Source of the DNA: Paenibacillus sp. MAEPY2
Lineage (GTDB): Bacteria > Bacillota > Bacilli > Paenibacillales > Paenibacillaceae
DNA length: 64,000 nt
Direction of reading: 5' to 3'
NCBI RefSeq assembly: GCF_000499205.1
Contig: NZ_AWUK01000045.1
Location: forward strand, 1-64,000
Positions 1 to 7,577 of this stretch are shown piece after piece. The first letter of the stretch is position 1; every line of letters starts with the position of its first letter. Position numbers and translations under genes: made by a program. The notes below the pieces were generated by a model, which did no database searches, was not told the DNA's origin, and was given only the letters and a program-made list of their open reading frames with translations.

Positions 1-263
1 TTATTTGTTTATAAGGAAGATTGAATAATTAACTAAGATAAAGATGCGTTGATATCTGGTTTTGATAGCTGACCCAAATGGATAAGTGCAGACGATTTGA
101 CTCACAAATGAGGGTAAGTGAGGCCATATAAAAGTCTTGAAATGAAGGTAACATTTTTGTTACGGAAAACGCATTCGAAACCAGTATAATAGGACTATGT
201 TAAATATGCTAAAAGTACCTGACCACAGAGCTGGAATGTGCAGCTGTGAAAAGGAGGGTGTGT

Positions 264-701
264 GTGATAAGTTGGCGAAGACTAGTTCTTCATTCATTTC
301 TCTTGCTCGGTCTGATTGGCGTGCTTGTAGGATGCGGTGAAGCAGGATCTGCATGGACTTCTTATGAAGGAGCGGTAAACGAGAAGGGTTTCCCGGTTCC
401 TAAAGTGGCGAATAAATCTGACCAGTCTGAAAACAATTCGGATATGGATTATGTTCGATATACGCTGTCTGGTATTAGTGAGAGCACTAGTTTACCTGAG
501 GTGTATCTAGACGAGATTAAAAGCTGGGGCTGGACAGAAAAGCAAGCCAAGAGTACATCCAATGACTCAAGTTCCCTACGTGTATTTGCTAAAGAAGGGC
601 ATACTGTACAGTTAGCTGTACATGATGGGTTCTTCACGGTAATGGTTCCGAAAAGTGAAGCTGCCCAGACGACAGTAAAATCACTTGATGATGATGATTG
701 A
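264..701 (+). CDS. small lipoprotein of unknown function
   Basis: I do not recognise the family. The protein is about 145 residues when started at the GTG at 264, which sits 6 bases after a strong AAGGAGG at 251-257; a GTG at 246 lies upstream of that site and is less likely. Residues 1-24 form a lipoprotein signal peptide: Arg at 5-6, a hydrophobic run, then the lipobox LVGC with the acylated Cys near residue 24. The mature part is polar, Ser/Asp/Glu-rich, and ends in four Asp. It is therefore probably anchored to the outer face of the membrane. It stands alone, with a terminator right after it. No enzymatic motif is visible. Confidence 0.75.
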   Translation: MISWRRLVLHSFLLLGLIGVLVGCGEAGSAWTSYEGAVNEKGFPVPKVANKSDQSENNSDMDYVRYTLSGISESTSLPEVYLDEIKSWGWTEKQAKSTSNDSSSLRVFAKEGHTVQLAVHDGFFTVMVPKSEAAQTTVKSLDDDD

Positions 702-762
702 ATGGGTTGTGTTTTGATGTAATGGTTTAACAATTAACGGTGTAATGGTCCGTATTATAGTA

Positions 763-797
763 AAGGCTCCCGATTAGTGATCGGGAGCTTTTTTTGT
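763..797 (+). terminator. intrinsic terminator after the lipoprotein gene
   Basis: A GC-rich stem (GCTCCCGAT pairing with ATCGGGAGC) is followed directly by a run of seven T. It ends the transcript of the lipoprotein gene. Confidence 0.88.
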
Positions 798-1043
798 ATG
801 TAGTTGTGTATGTTATGAACCATATTGGACGAGGCTTGGAGCGTGTGACGTTGTCTTTTGGTGGTGACTTGACCAGGAGCTTTAGATAAACAGGGTTATA
901 TCACTCACATAGAAGACATGAGGCATCGATAGTATTTCCTTGTAGAGGTCGGTTAGGCCGGTTTCAGTCGTCCGTAGAGTAACTCAGCAGTAGAAGAGGG
1001 GGAATAGACACCGGAAAGAAAGCAAAGCATGTTATGAGCCTCA

Positions 1044-1150
1044 TATATGTATTCAAGGGCATCAATCGGTTTGCAATAGGTGAGCTGATTCCTGATCTCA
1101 CACTCTATCTGGATATTGAACCGGAAGTAGGTCTCGCCCGTATTGATGAG
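1044..1150 (+). pseudogene. fragment of a duplicated tmk gene
   Basis: Positions 1058-1150 match the intact tmk at 6631-6723 almost base for base. I count about five substitutions and one missing base over roughly 92 bases; similarity may begin at 1044 after a short insertion. The segment corresponds to tmk residues around 119-150, the part reading AINRFAIGG to ARID. The missing base breaks the frame and neither end of the gene is present, so this cannot encode a kinase. It is a relic of a partial duplication of the gene 5.5 kb downstream, or of recombination with a second tmk-like gene since lost. Confidence 0.85.
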
Positions 1151-1202
1151 AGGTGTTCAACGAGCCAGAGCGTGTAATGGAGCGGAGATAAGTATACTGC
1201 TT

Positions 1203-1286
1203 TGGGGATAACCATTTTAACTATACCCATGCTGTGGATAAGGGAGAAAAGGAGGGAACGTAAAAAAGGTTATCCACTGTGGATAA
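1203..1286. promoter_or_regulatory. cluster of DnaA boxes
   Basis: Two exact consensus boxes TTATCCACA lie on the minus strand at 1233-1241 and 1278-1286. A one-mismatch box TTATCCACT lies on the plus strand at 1270-1278, and a one-mismatch TTATCCCCA on the minus strand at 1203-1211. The 1270 and 1278 boxes form a near-perfect palindrome covering about 1266-1290. Dense, exact DnaA boxes outside oriC are known in Bacillus as DnaA-box clusters that limit initiation; that role here is inference. Confidence 0.55.
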
Positions 1287-1451
1287 CCTTTAAGGATAGG
1301 AAGTACAACGCAGTAAGTATAGAAGAGTGTCAAAGGTGTGGTTGCGTCGATTTGGGTAGAACATATGGACGAGCTTTAGCGATTATGTATTACCGGGTTC
1401 AATATACATTGCATGTGGCAAGTTATAGGTTGAAGGATAGAACGAGAACGA

Positions 1452-1976
1452 TTATTGCAGGTAGTATGAAACATCTTGTTCATTTAGTTTGATAAGTCCG
1501 TCCTTGCGTTCGCGTGAGAGCACAAGAACAACATATAGACGCGGTACAAGCAGCCACAGATGCCAGAAAATCAGCGATAGGGTAAAGGACAAGGGTGACC
1601 ATATTAAGCAGACGGTAATGATACATAGCCCAATCCAGCTCATATTGAGGTGGACCCGGACGAACATGCGGTAGCTAAAATGCTGATCTGGAATATAGCC
1701 GAACCACGGCATTTTGAGGTTCCATCGCCAGCGCCGTGCATAAGAGGTACGGACCAACAGTAATATGGTTCTGGCAATGACATAATGAATCCAAAGCGTA
1801 ATCGGGCCTGCCAAGATAAAGAAGAAGAGGCCGGTCCAGGAGAATGCCAATAGGTTAAACAGGAGCATAATTACAGGCAGACACAAATAGCTGAAGATCA
1901 CGCTGCGGGCAATGGCCTTTTTTTTGAGAAGCCGGTATTGATAAAAAGTGACTTTATTCTCCGGTTCGGCGATCAT
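1452..1976 (-). CDS. predicted integral membrane protein, unknown function
   Basis: The 174-residue product has about four hydrophobic segments (near residues 25-45, 48-75, 113-130 and 133-155) linked by basic loops rich in Arg, Trp and Tyr, and a polar C-terminus. An AAGGAGG complement at 1988-1995 lies about 11 bases before the ATG. I do not recognise a family. It is one of the few minus-strand genes in the window and points away from its neighbours, so it is probably transcribed alone. No catalytic motif is visible. Confidence 0.7.
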   Translation of the reverse strand: MIAEPENKVTFYQYRLLKKKAIARSVIFSYLCLPVIMLLFNLLAFSWTGLFFFILAGPITLWIHYVIARTILLLVRTSYARRWRWNLKMPWFGYIPDQHFSYRMFVRVHLNMSWIGLCIITVCLIWSPLSFTLSLIFWHLWLLVPRLYVVLVLSRERKDGLIKLNEQDVSYYLQ

Positions 1977-2051
1977 ACGATTACAAATCCTCCTTCTGGG
2001 ATCACGTTCATTTGCAAAAGGTATTCGTTTTCATGAATAAGGAGACAGGTG

Positions 2052-2246
2052 ATGCAGAGATGCGTATATGAACCTTGTGTGCTCCAGATTGATGTACAAG
2101 ATATGAAAGTAGATTGTTCTTATACAAGTATACCGTCGAACGATCTGGCTGTCAGGTTCCGATTGGTGATGTATTATATATCGGCTGAAAATCCAAGTTT
2201 TTTTAAGATTATAGAATATAAGTTTTTGGAGCAGCAGGGGGAGTGA
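2052..2246 (+). CDS. possible small protein, unknown
   Basis: The frame encodes about 64 residues starting MQRCVYEPC. AAGGAGA at 2039-2045 lies 6 bases before the ATG at 2052, which is the main reason to list it. It is divergent from the membrane protein gene, with about 75 bases between them. The protein has three Cys near the N-terminus and ends in a Lys/Glu-rich helix-like stretch. I recognise no family, and the reading frame could be chance. Confidence 0.35.
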   Translation: MQRCVYEPCVLQIDVQDMKVDCSYTSIPSNDLAVRFRLVMYYISAENPSFFKIIEYKFLEQQGE

Positions 2247-2568
2247 TAATTCACAGAGGAAAATGCAATGAAGTGCGGGTACGTTTCTTGTAATGGCCGT
2301 CCAGAAATGGTTTTCATATAATAGAAGAAGTTGCAGATCTGCGAGGCTGTTGCTGCGTAATCAGGCAAGGAAAAGGACTTCCAAATGCAGGCTGTCTCAC
2401 GGAAGTATAGAACGAAAGGCATTTTCTTATGTTTGTTTTCGGTACAGACACCCATAGAGGGGTAGGCGAATATATATATTTTATAGAAAGAAAGCACTAT
2501 GAAAAGGTTTAAAATAATAGAAACTGTGCAATACTGATAGTAATACGTAAAACAAGGTGGGATGGTTG
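2247..2568. other. intergenic region before gin, nothing recognised
   Basis: AT-rich, without a supported reading frame on either strand; the minus-strand open frames here lack ribosome binding sites and protein-like composition. The promoter of gin must lie in this stretch, but I could not identify a convincing sigma-F or sigma-G motif. Confidence 0.4.
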
Positions 2569-2754
2569 ATGGAAGGACACGCCGAACACACATGCATTAT
2601 CTGCGAACAGACAAAAAGAGAAGGCATTTTTATTGTATCTGAATTTATATGTGACGCTTGTGAAGCAGAAATGGTTCATACGGATGCACAGGATGCCAAG
2701 TACAATTATTTTATACATCAAATGAAGCAGATTTGGGTGCAAAAGAACGCGTAA
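2569..2754 (+). CDS. gin: sigma-G inhibitor Gin (CsfB)
   Basis: Gin is a small zinc protein made in the forespore. It binds and inhibits sigma-G so that the late forespore programme does not start early; in B. subtilis it also acts on sigma-E. This 61-residue protein carries the expected pair of CxxC motifs (CIIC near residue 9 and CDAC near residue 28) followed by a helical tail. AAGGTGG at 2554-2560 is 8 bases before the ATG at 2569; the upstream GTG at 2557 overlaps that site and is rejected. Position just before the YaaO-like decarboxylase and tmk agrees with csfB in B. subtilis, although xpaC and yaaN are absent here. Confidence 0.85.
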   Translation: MEGHAEHTCIICEQTKREGIFIVSEFICDACEAEMVHTDAQDAKYNYFIHQMKQIWVQKNA

Positions 2755-3095
2755 AGCGCGTTAAATCATATTCGTGAAACATCACATTGATTTGTATCGA
2801 TGTGCATAGAGGCCCTAGGGGCCTTTTTCTGTTTTTATCGGGGAAAGAAGAAGGGGAAAGATGGACATGATAAGTACCTGTGTGTGACAGGATATGAGGA
2901 TGCTCCAATGGTAAAACGCTGATTTGCACGGGTGCTGGACAATTCCTGATATAATGAGATGAGAAGTGATTCACCTTCAAGTTTTGAATGCAGCAGATGG
3001 TGGGAGAAGAACAAGAGTGGGAAGGTCGCTTTTGTTATAGAAAGAGCATTGGTACGGCAGTATCAAAATTTATGAATGTACAGGATGATTATTCA

Positions 3096-4907
3096 ATGGA
3101 GCATAAATCAAATACCGCACCTTTATATGAGGCGTTGCTTGCGTATCGTGATTCGGGGCAGCGTTCTTTTCATGTACCTGGACACAAGAATGGACAAGTC
3201 TATCGCAGGTTACTGGAGCAAGTGGATCAGCAGCAGTCAGATAGAGGAGTCGTTGACGATCACCGGAATGAGGGTGAGGCAAAGGGAAAACGAGGTATGG
3301 GACATTCAGTACATGATGGGGAAGAGTGCTTCAGACAAGCTGAGAAACAAAGGGATGGCAATGAAATTGGCGGGCTGACAGCTCCGGACGGGCATGGAAG
3401 TGACGGATCTGCAGCAGCTGTTGTACCGGTGAATGCGTTTCTGGAGATGATGCGGCTGGATGTGACGGAAATTTTGGGGACGGACGACTTGCATCATCCA
3501 GAAGGAGCAATATTGGAGGCGCAGCAGCTGGCAGCCGATTGTTTTGGGGCAGAGGAGAGCTTCTTCCTTGTCGGAGGCAGCACGTCTGGTAATTTGTCTT
3601 TGCTGCTGACCGTATGTAATGAACCTAACAGCCTTGTACTGGTACAGCGCAATGTGCATAAGTCCGTCATCCACGGGTTGATGCTGGCAGGCGCAAGGGC
3701 TGTATTCCTGGAGCCATGGGTGGATCCTGCGAGTGGACTTGCGGTGATGCCGTCGCTTGAGACGGTGCAGGCTGCTGTCCAGGCATATCCTGAGGCAAAG
3801 TCAGTCCTTGTGACGTTGCCCAATTATTACGGCATGGGCGCTGATCTGACGCCCATTGCTGAGTTTTGCCACGCGGCCGGCATGCCGCTGCTCGTGGATG
3901 AAGCGCATGGCGCGCATTATGGGCAGCATCCGGAGCTGCCAGCCTCTGCGCTGTCCTGCGGAGCAGACGGTGTGGTGCAGTCGACCCACAAGATGCTGTC
4001 TGCTTTCACCATGGGAGCCATGCTGCACGTTCAGGGACCACGGTTAAACCGATCCCTGCTGCGTCAGCGTCTGGCCATGGTACAAAGCTCGAGCCCATCA
4101 TACCCGGTGATGGCTTCGCTTGATCTGGCGCGCCGCTTACTGCATACGCAGGGCGCGAATGCCTTCACGGCGGGGCTTGCCGCCGTGGATGCCTTTAAGC
4201 GCGGCCTCGCGGAGCTGCCGCGCTTTCGGTTGCTGCAGCCGGCACAGCTGCTGCAGCAAGAGCCGCCAGCTGGCGGAAAGTCCGAGGCCGCCGCTGCACC
4301 GGGGCGGCCTGAAGAAGTGCCCGCGGCGGCTTTGCCTTCAGCCGCGGGGTATACCGCTCAGGACCCGTTCAAGGCCGTCATTTATGACGGCACAGGGGTG
4401 CTGAGCGGTTATGGGCTGCAGCAGCAGCTGGAAGCGCGCGGCTGCGTGCCCGAAATGAGCGACGAACGATACGTCGTCCTGCTCTTTAGTCTGGGCTCGT
4501 CGCTGCGCGATGCCGAGCATCTGCTGCAGGCTTTGCGGCAAATCAGCCTTGAGCAGGAGCAGAGCCAAGCTTTTGATGAGCAATCTCAGCGTTTTACAAA
4601 AGAGGCTGAAAATTATATTTCCACGTGGAACAATTTTCAAGAAGGACCTCCTTTTTCGGAGCCCATTCCGTTCACGTTGCAGCCGATTATGGAGGAGGAT
4701 ACGACAGAGGTCTCCATCGAAAACAGTGTGGGTCTTCGCTCTGCGGAGATGGTCATCCCGTATCCGCCCGGCATACCTCTTGTGTACGCTGGTGAGCGAA
4801 TAAGCGCGTCCATGGCAGCACGTATTAAGATGCTGAGAGATGAAGGAGCAAGGTTCCATGGCGTATCCGATACTTCGCTGCAATCATTGAAAATCATTAG
4901 GGAATAA
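3096..4907 (+). CDS. yaaO: Orn/Lys/Arg decarboxylase family protein (YaaO-like)
   Basis: This is a PLP-dependent fold-type I decarboxylase of the ornithine/lysine/arginine family, about 603 residues when started at the ATG at 3096. The N-terminal FHVPGHKNG (about residues 25-33), the LGTDDLHHPEG stretch and the GGSTSGN loop are typical. The Schiff-base lysine is K299 in STHKM. Upstream ATGs at 2988 and 3072 have no ribosome binding site; the site before 3096 is weak. Residues about 40-112 are a charged, Gly/Asp-rich insertion absent from the usual alignment, and residues about 375-420 form an Ala/Gln-rich linker in a GC-rich stretch. The substrate cannot be told from sequence. Synteny supports YaaO rather than SpeA. 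Confidence 0.85.
   Translation: MEHKSNTAPLYEALLAYRDSGQRSFHVPGHKNGQVYRRLLEQVDQQQSDRGVVDDHRNEGEAKGKRGMGHSVHDGEECFRQAEKQRDGNEIGGLTAPDGHGSDGSAAAVVPVNAFLEMMRLDVTEILGTDDLHHPEGAILEAQQLAADCFGAEESFFLVGGSTSGNLSLLLTVCNEPNSLVLVQRNVHKSVIHGLMLAGARAVFLEPWVDPASGLAVMPSLETVQAAVQAYPEAKSVLVTLPNYYGMGADLTPIAEFCHAAGMPLLVDEAHGAHYGQHPELPASALSCGADGVVQSTHKMLSAFTMGAMLHVQGPRLNRSLLRQRLAMVQSSSPSYPVMASLDLARRLLHTQGANAFTAGLAAVDAFKRGLAELPRFRLLQPAQLLQQEPPAGGKSEAAAAPGRPEEVPAAALPSAAGYTAQDPFKAVIYDGTGVLSGYGLQQQLEARGCVPEMSDERYVVLLFSLGSSLRDAEHLLQALRQISLEQEQSQAFDEQSQRFTKEAENYISTWNNFQEGPPFSEPIPFTLQPIMEEDTTEVSIENSVGLRSAEMVIPYPPGIPLVYAGERISASMAARIKMLRDEGARFHGVSDTSLQSLKIIRE
4617..4632. promoter_or_regulatory. parS-like ParB/Spo0J site (candidate)
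   Basis: Inside the decarboxylase gene the 16-mer ATTTCCACGTGGAACA matches the ParB consensus TGTTTCACGTGAAACA at 12 of 16 positions. The central CCACGTGG and the right half are well conserved; the first two bases are not. Origin-proximal parS sites inside genes are normal in Bacillales. Binding is inference. Confidence 0.35.
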
Positions 4908-4959
4908 CCAATTTAGGACATCATTGTTGTCTGGACATAAAGAAAGAAGGGAACGAACC

Positions 4960-5388
4960 TTGGATATTCCGCTAAAAAAATATACGGGAATAATCCTGCA
5001 AGTCATACTGATGTACGGTTTTTATTGGATAGGAAACCTAGTTCAGGCTGTACTACATCTGCCGTTAACAGGAAGTATTGTCGGGATGCTACTTCTATTC
5101 ATCGTCATTCAATTGGGATGGATCAGAATAAGCTGGGGCGAAGAAGGATCATCCTGGCTTCAATCGAACTTGCAGTTATTATTTATCCCTCCCACAGTGG
5201 GCATTATCAATCATTTTGATTTTTTTAGAGCCAATACGCTGCTGCTTGTTCTGGGATTGATGGTTAGTACGTTAGTTACCTGTCTGTTGTCTGCAAAAAT
5301 CAGTGAATGGCTCATGGCTTGGAGATCGACGCATCAAGGCGAGAAGGAGGCGATCCCATGCTCACATTCATCCTCGGAATCGGAATGA
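4960..5388 (+). CDS. LrgA/CidA family holin-like membrane protein
   Basis: The 142-residue protein has four predicted membrane segments and the family features GSIVGMLLLF and NLQLLFIPPTVGII. CidA/LrgA proteins are small membrane proteins linked to murein hydrolase export, cell lysis and, in some bacteria, pyruvate transport together with an LrgB partner. The TTG at 4960 is chosen because AGAAGG at 4945-4950 lies about 9 bases ahead; the TTG at 4924 has no such site. The 3' end overlaps the LrgB gene by 31 bases, so the two are coupled. Which of the two sub-families it belongs to cannot be told by eye. Confidence 0.85.
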   Translation: MDIPLKKYTGIILQVILMYGFYWIGNLVQAVLHLPLTGSIVGMLLLFIVIQLGWIRISWGEEGSSWLQSNLQLLFIPPTVGIINHFDFFRANTLLLVLGLMVSTLVTCLLSAKISEWLMAWRSTHQGEKEAIPCSHSSSESE

Positions 5389-6050
5389 TTGCCCTGACCT
5401 TGGCTATATATGTCCCGGCGACTCATTTATATAGAAAATTGAAGTGGCCGATTCTTATGCCCGTATTGACGGCAACGGCAGTCATCGTACTGATCCTGCT
5501 CATTTTCGGTATAAAGCTTGAAACGTACATGCTCGGTGGCAAATGGATACAAGAGCTATTGGGTCCGGCTGTAGTTTCCCTGGCATTCCCTTTGGCGAAA
5601 CACCTTGATGTACTGAAACGGAATATCTTTCCGATTTTGGGTGGGACTTTGGGTGGGAGCATCGTTGGTATGTCCACAGGGGCCGCCATATCTCTGCTGC
5701 TGGGTTATCCGCAAGAAATTGTTATTGCATTATTGCCCAAATCCATTACGACCCCCGTTGCCATTCAACTAGCTGATCAGGTGGGAGGTAATTCATCGTT
5801 CACTTCGTTATTTGTGATGATAGCCGGATTTTCGGGGATATTATTGGGACCCATGATAATGAGATGGGCTAGAGTAAACAGCAAAAATGCGTATGGGATC
5901 GGACTTGGTTCTGCTTCCCATGCACTGGGGATGGCAAGATCCTTTGAATATGGGGAAAATGCAGTAGCGTTGAGTTCGGTATCAATGATTGTCAGTGCTA
6001 TTGCCGGTTCTGTCATGCTCCCTCTATGGGTGTGGATGATATACGGCTGA
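5358..6050 (+). CDS. LrgB/CidB family membrane protein
   Basis: About 230 residues with six or more hydrophobic segments and the LrgB signature around ALLPKSITTPVAIQ and GGNSSFTSLFV, followed by GLGSASHALGMARSFE. LrgB works with an LrgA partner in the cytoplasmic membrane. The ATG at 5358 follows AAGGAGG at 5344-5350 by 7 bases. The upstream gene is its partner. Neither gene is found at this place in B. subtilis, so the pair is an insertion between yaaO and tmk. No promoter of its own is visible, and it may be co-transcribed with the decarboxylase gene. Confidence 0.88.
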   Translation: MLTFILGIGMIALTLAIYVPATHLYRKLKWPILMPVLTATAVIVLILLIFGIKLETYMLGGKWIQELLGPAVVSLAFPLAKHLDVLKRNIFPILGGTLGGSIVGMSTGAAISLLLGYPQEIVIALLPKSITTPVAIQLADQVGGNSSFTSLFVMIAGFSGILLGPMIMRWARVNSKNAYGIGLGSASHALGMARSFEYGENAVALSSVSMIVSAIAGSVMLPLWVWMIYG

Positions 6051-6275
6051 TCAGGCCGCCTTATCGGAAATATTGGAGAATAGCTGACCGGTAACGCTGG
6101 ATCATGTATAGTATTATAGTAAGAAGCTTGTACCATACTCGAACCAATCTATGGAGTAATCGTGAATATACACCTCTGGGCAGACTAATTCATAGTCTGT
6201 AGTAAGAGAGGATCGATCCCGTAGTTATCGCAGCACAATTAGGAGCAATTATCGATATAGAAAGCAGGGAAGCAT

Positions 6276-6923
6276 ATGCAGGGCAGAGGTAAATTCATTA
6301 CGTTGGAAGGGGGAGAAGGGTCCGGCAAAACAACGATGATCAGCAAGCTAGGTTCTTACTTTGAAGAACAGGGTATACCATATGTAGTTACTCGGGAACC
6401 TGGCGGGATTGAAATTGCGGAGAAAATACGTGCCATCATCCTCAATCCTCTTCATACGGCAATGGATGCACGGACCGAAGCGCTGCTCTATGCAGCTGCA
6501 CGCAGTCAGCATTTGGCGGAAAAGGTGGAGCCTGCATTGAAGGCAGGGAAGACAGTGATCTGTGACCGTTTTGTCGACAGCAGTTTGGCCTATCAGGGGT
6601 ATGCTCGTGGTCTAGGCGTGGACAATGTATGGGCTATCAATCGGTTTGCAATAGGTGGGCTGATGCCTGATATCACACTCTATCTGGATATTGAGCCGGA
6701 AGCAGGTCTCGCCCGTATTGATGCTCATGATGGACGTGAGGTTAATCGTCTGGATCTCGAAAGTCTGGAGTTCCACCGCAAAGTGCGTGAAGGCTATTTT
6801 CTATTGAAGGAGCAATTTCCTGACAGGATCAAGGTCATCGATGCTTCTCAAAAGCCGGAAGAGGTTTTGGCAGCAATGATTTTGTCGCTTGAGACAGGGA
6901 TTTTGAAGGATTTTGGCGAGTAA
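6276..6923 (+). CDS. tmk: thymidylate kinase
   Basis: Tmk phosphorylates dTMP to dTDP with ATP in the cytoplasm, an essential step to dTTP. The 215-residue length is normal. Seen are the P-loop GGEGSGKT (residues 12-19), the TREPGG motif, the DRF motif (D97) and the LID region with HDGREVNR. It precedes darA, yaaR and holB exactly as in B. subtilis. A decayed copy of its middle part lies at 1058-1150. The 225 bases upstream, after lrgB, probably contain its promoter; TATAGTATTATAG near 6109 is the only -10-like sequence I see, and I am not sure of it. Confidence 0.97.
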   Translation: MQGRGKFITLEGGEGSGKTTMISKLGSYFEEQGIPYVVTREPGGIEIAEKIRAIILNPLHTAMDARTEALLYAAARSQHLAEKVEPALKAGKTVICDRFVDSSLAYQGYARGLGVDNVWAINRFAIGGLMPDITLYLDIEPEAGLARIDAHDGREVNRLDLESLEFHRKVREGYFLLKEQFPDRIKVIDASQKPEEVLAAMILSLETGILKDFGE

Positions 6924-6983
6924 TTGTCTAATATATAGATAGGGCATTTCACAAGGTGCTTATTCTTAAGGAGGTTATGCAGG

Positions 6984-7313
6984 ATGAAACTGATTGTTGC
7001 GATTATACAGGATAAAGACAGCAACCGATTATCCAGCGCATTGGTCAAAGCAAATTTTCGGGCTACGAAATTGGCCAGTACCGGTGGATTTTTGAAGGCA
7101 GGCAACACGACGTTTATGATCGGTGTCGATGATGGTCAGGTCGAGTCCGTAATGAACGTCATTCGCAGCAGCTGTAAGGTTCGTGAACAGCTCGTGACTC
7201 CAGTCACTCCGATGAGCGGAACAACCGACTCTTACCTGCCGCTGCCTGTCGAAGTTCAAGTAGGCGGAGCTACCGTGTTTGTTCTTCCAGTAGATCGATT
7301 CGAACACTTTTAA
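6984..7313 (+). CDS. darA: cyclic-di-AMP receptor DarA (YaaQ/PstA)
   Basis: DarA is a PII-like trimeric protein that binds the second messenger c-di-AMP. The 109 residues cover the whole family: MKLIVAIIQDKD at the start, the NFRATKLASTGGFLKAGNTTF segment whose loops contact the ligand, and the ending GGATVFVLPVDRFEHF. AAGGAGG at 6969-6975 precedes the ATG. It sits between tmk and yaaR as in B. subtilis. Its downstream partner is not established in the family. A c-di-AMP riboswitch lies 8 kb away in front of yabE, so this region holds both a protein and an RNA sensor of the same molecule. Confidence 0.95.
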   Translation: MKLIVAIIQDKDSNRLSSALVKANFRATKLASTGGFLKAGNTTFMIGVDDGQVESVMNVIRSSCKVREQLVTPVTPMSGTTDSYLPLPVEVQVGGATVFVLPVDRFEHF

Positions 7314-7367
7314 TGAAGCATTACGCATAAATCCAATGGAGCGTCCTTCTTGATATCAAGAATCGCG

Positions 7368-7424
7368 TTCTCTGTCCGGAAGAAAGCTTTTCTATCAGGG
7401 AAAGATCTTATTTCGGACAGAGGC
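7368..7424 (+). repeat. long inverted repeat between darA and yaaR
   Basis: CTCTGTCCGGAA at 7370-7381 pairs with TTTCGGACAGAG at 7411-7422, with a shorter GAAAGCTTTTC dyad inside the loop. No T run follows, so it is not a standard terminator; it may be an mRNA-stabilising or processing structure. Confidence 0.5.
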
Positions 7425-7577
7425 TGACTAACCAACGAACAGATCCATGTGGTGATATTTAACTACTATTATATATAGAGTATGATGTAGCACATATAAG
7501 GTCTCCTCCACGCACAGGCGCAACGCGCACTGTGCTGATGGGCGATTGGCCTACTAAGAGAGAAAGCAGGCGTTTCC

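Larger units (their letters stand above)
798..1451. other. gene-poor region with a tmk relic and DnaA boxes
   Basis: No convincing gene is seen in these 650 bases. An open frame at 1202-1492 has no ribosome binding site, has no recognisable protein character and runs into the opposite-strand gene. The recognisable contents are a decayed piece of a thymidylate kinase gene and a group of DnaA-box sequences, both listed separately. Confidence 0.5.

Noticed and set aside
1202..1492. 96-codon open frame on the plus strand
   Set aside because: No ribosome binding site, it runs over the DnaA boxes and into the end of the opposite-strand membrane protein gene, and the composition is not protein-like.
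2174..2593. 139-codon open frame on the minus strand
   Set aside because: It covers the region before gin and the gin start, lacks a ribosome binding site and has a random, Phe/Tyr-rich composition from AT-rich DNA.
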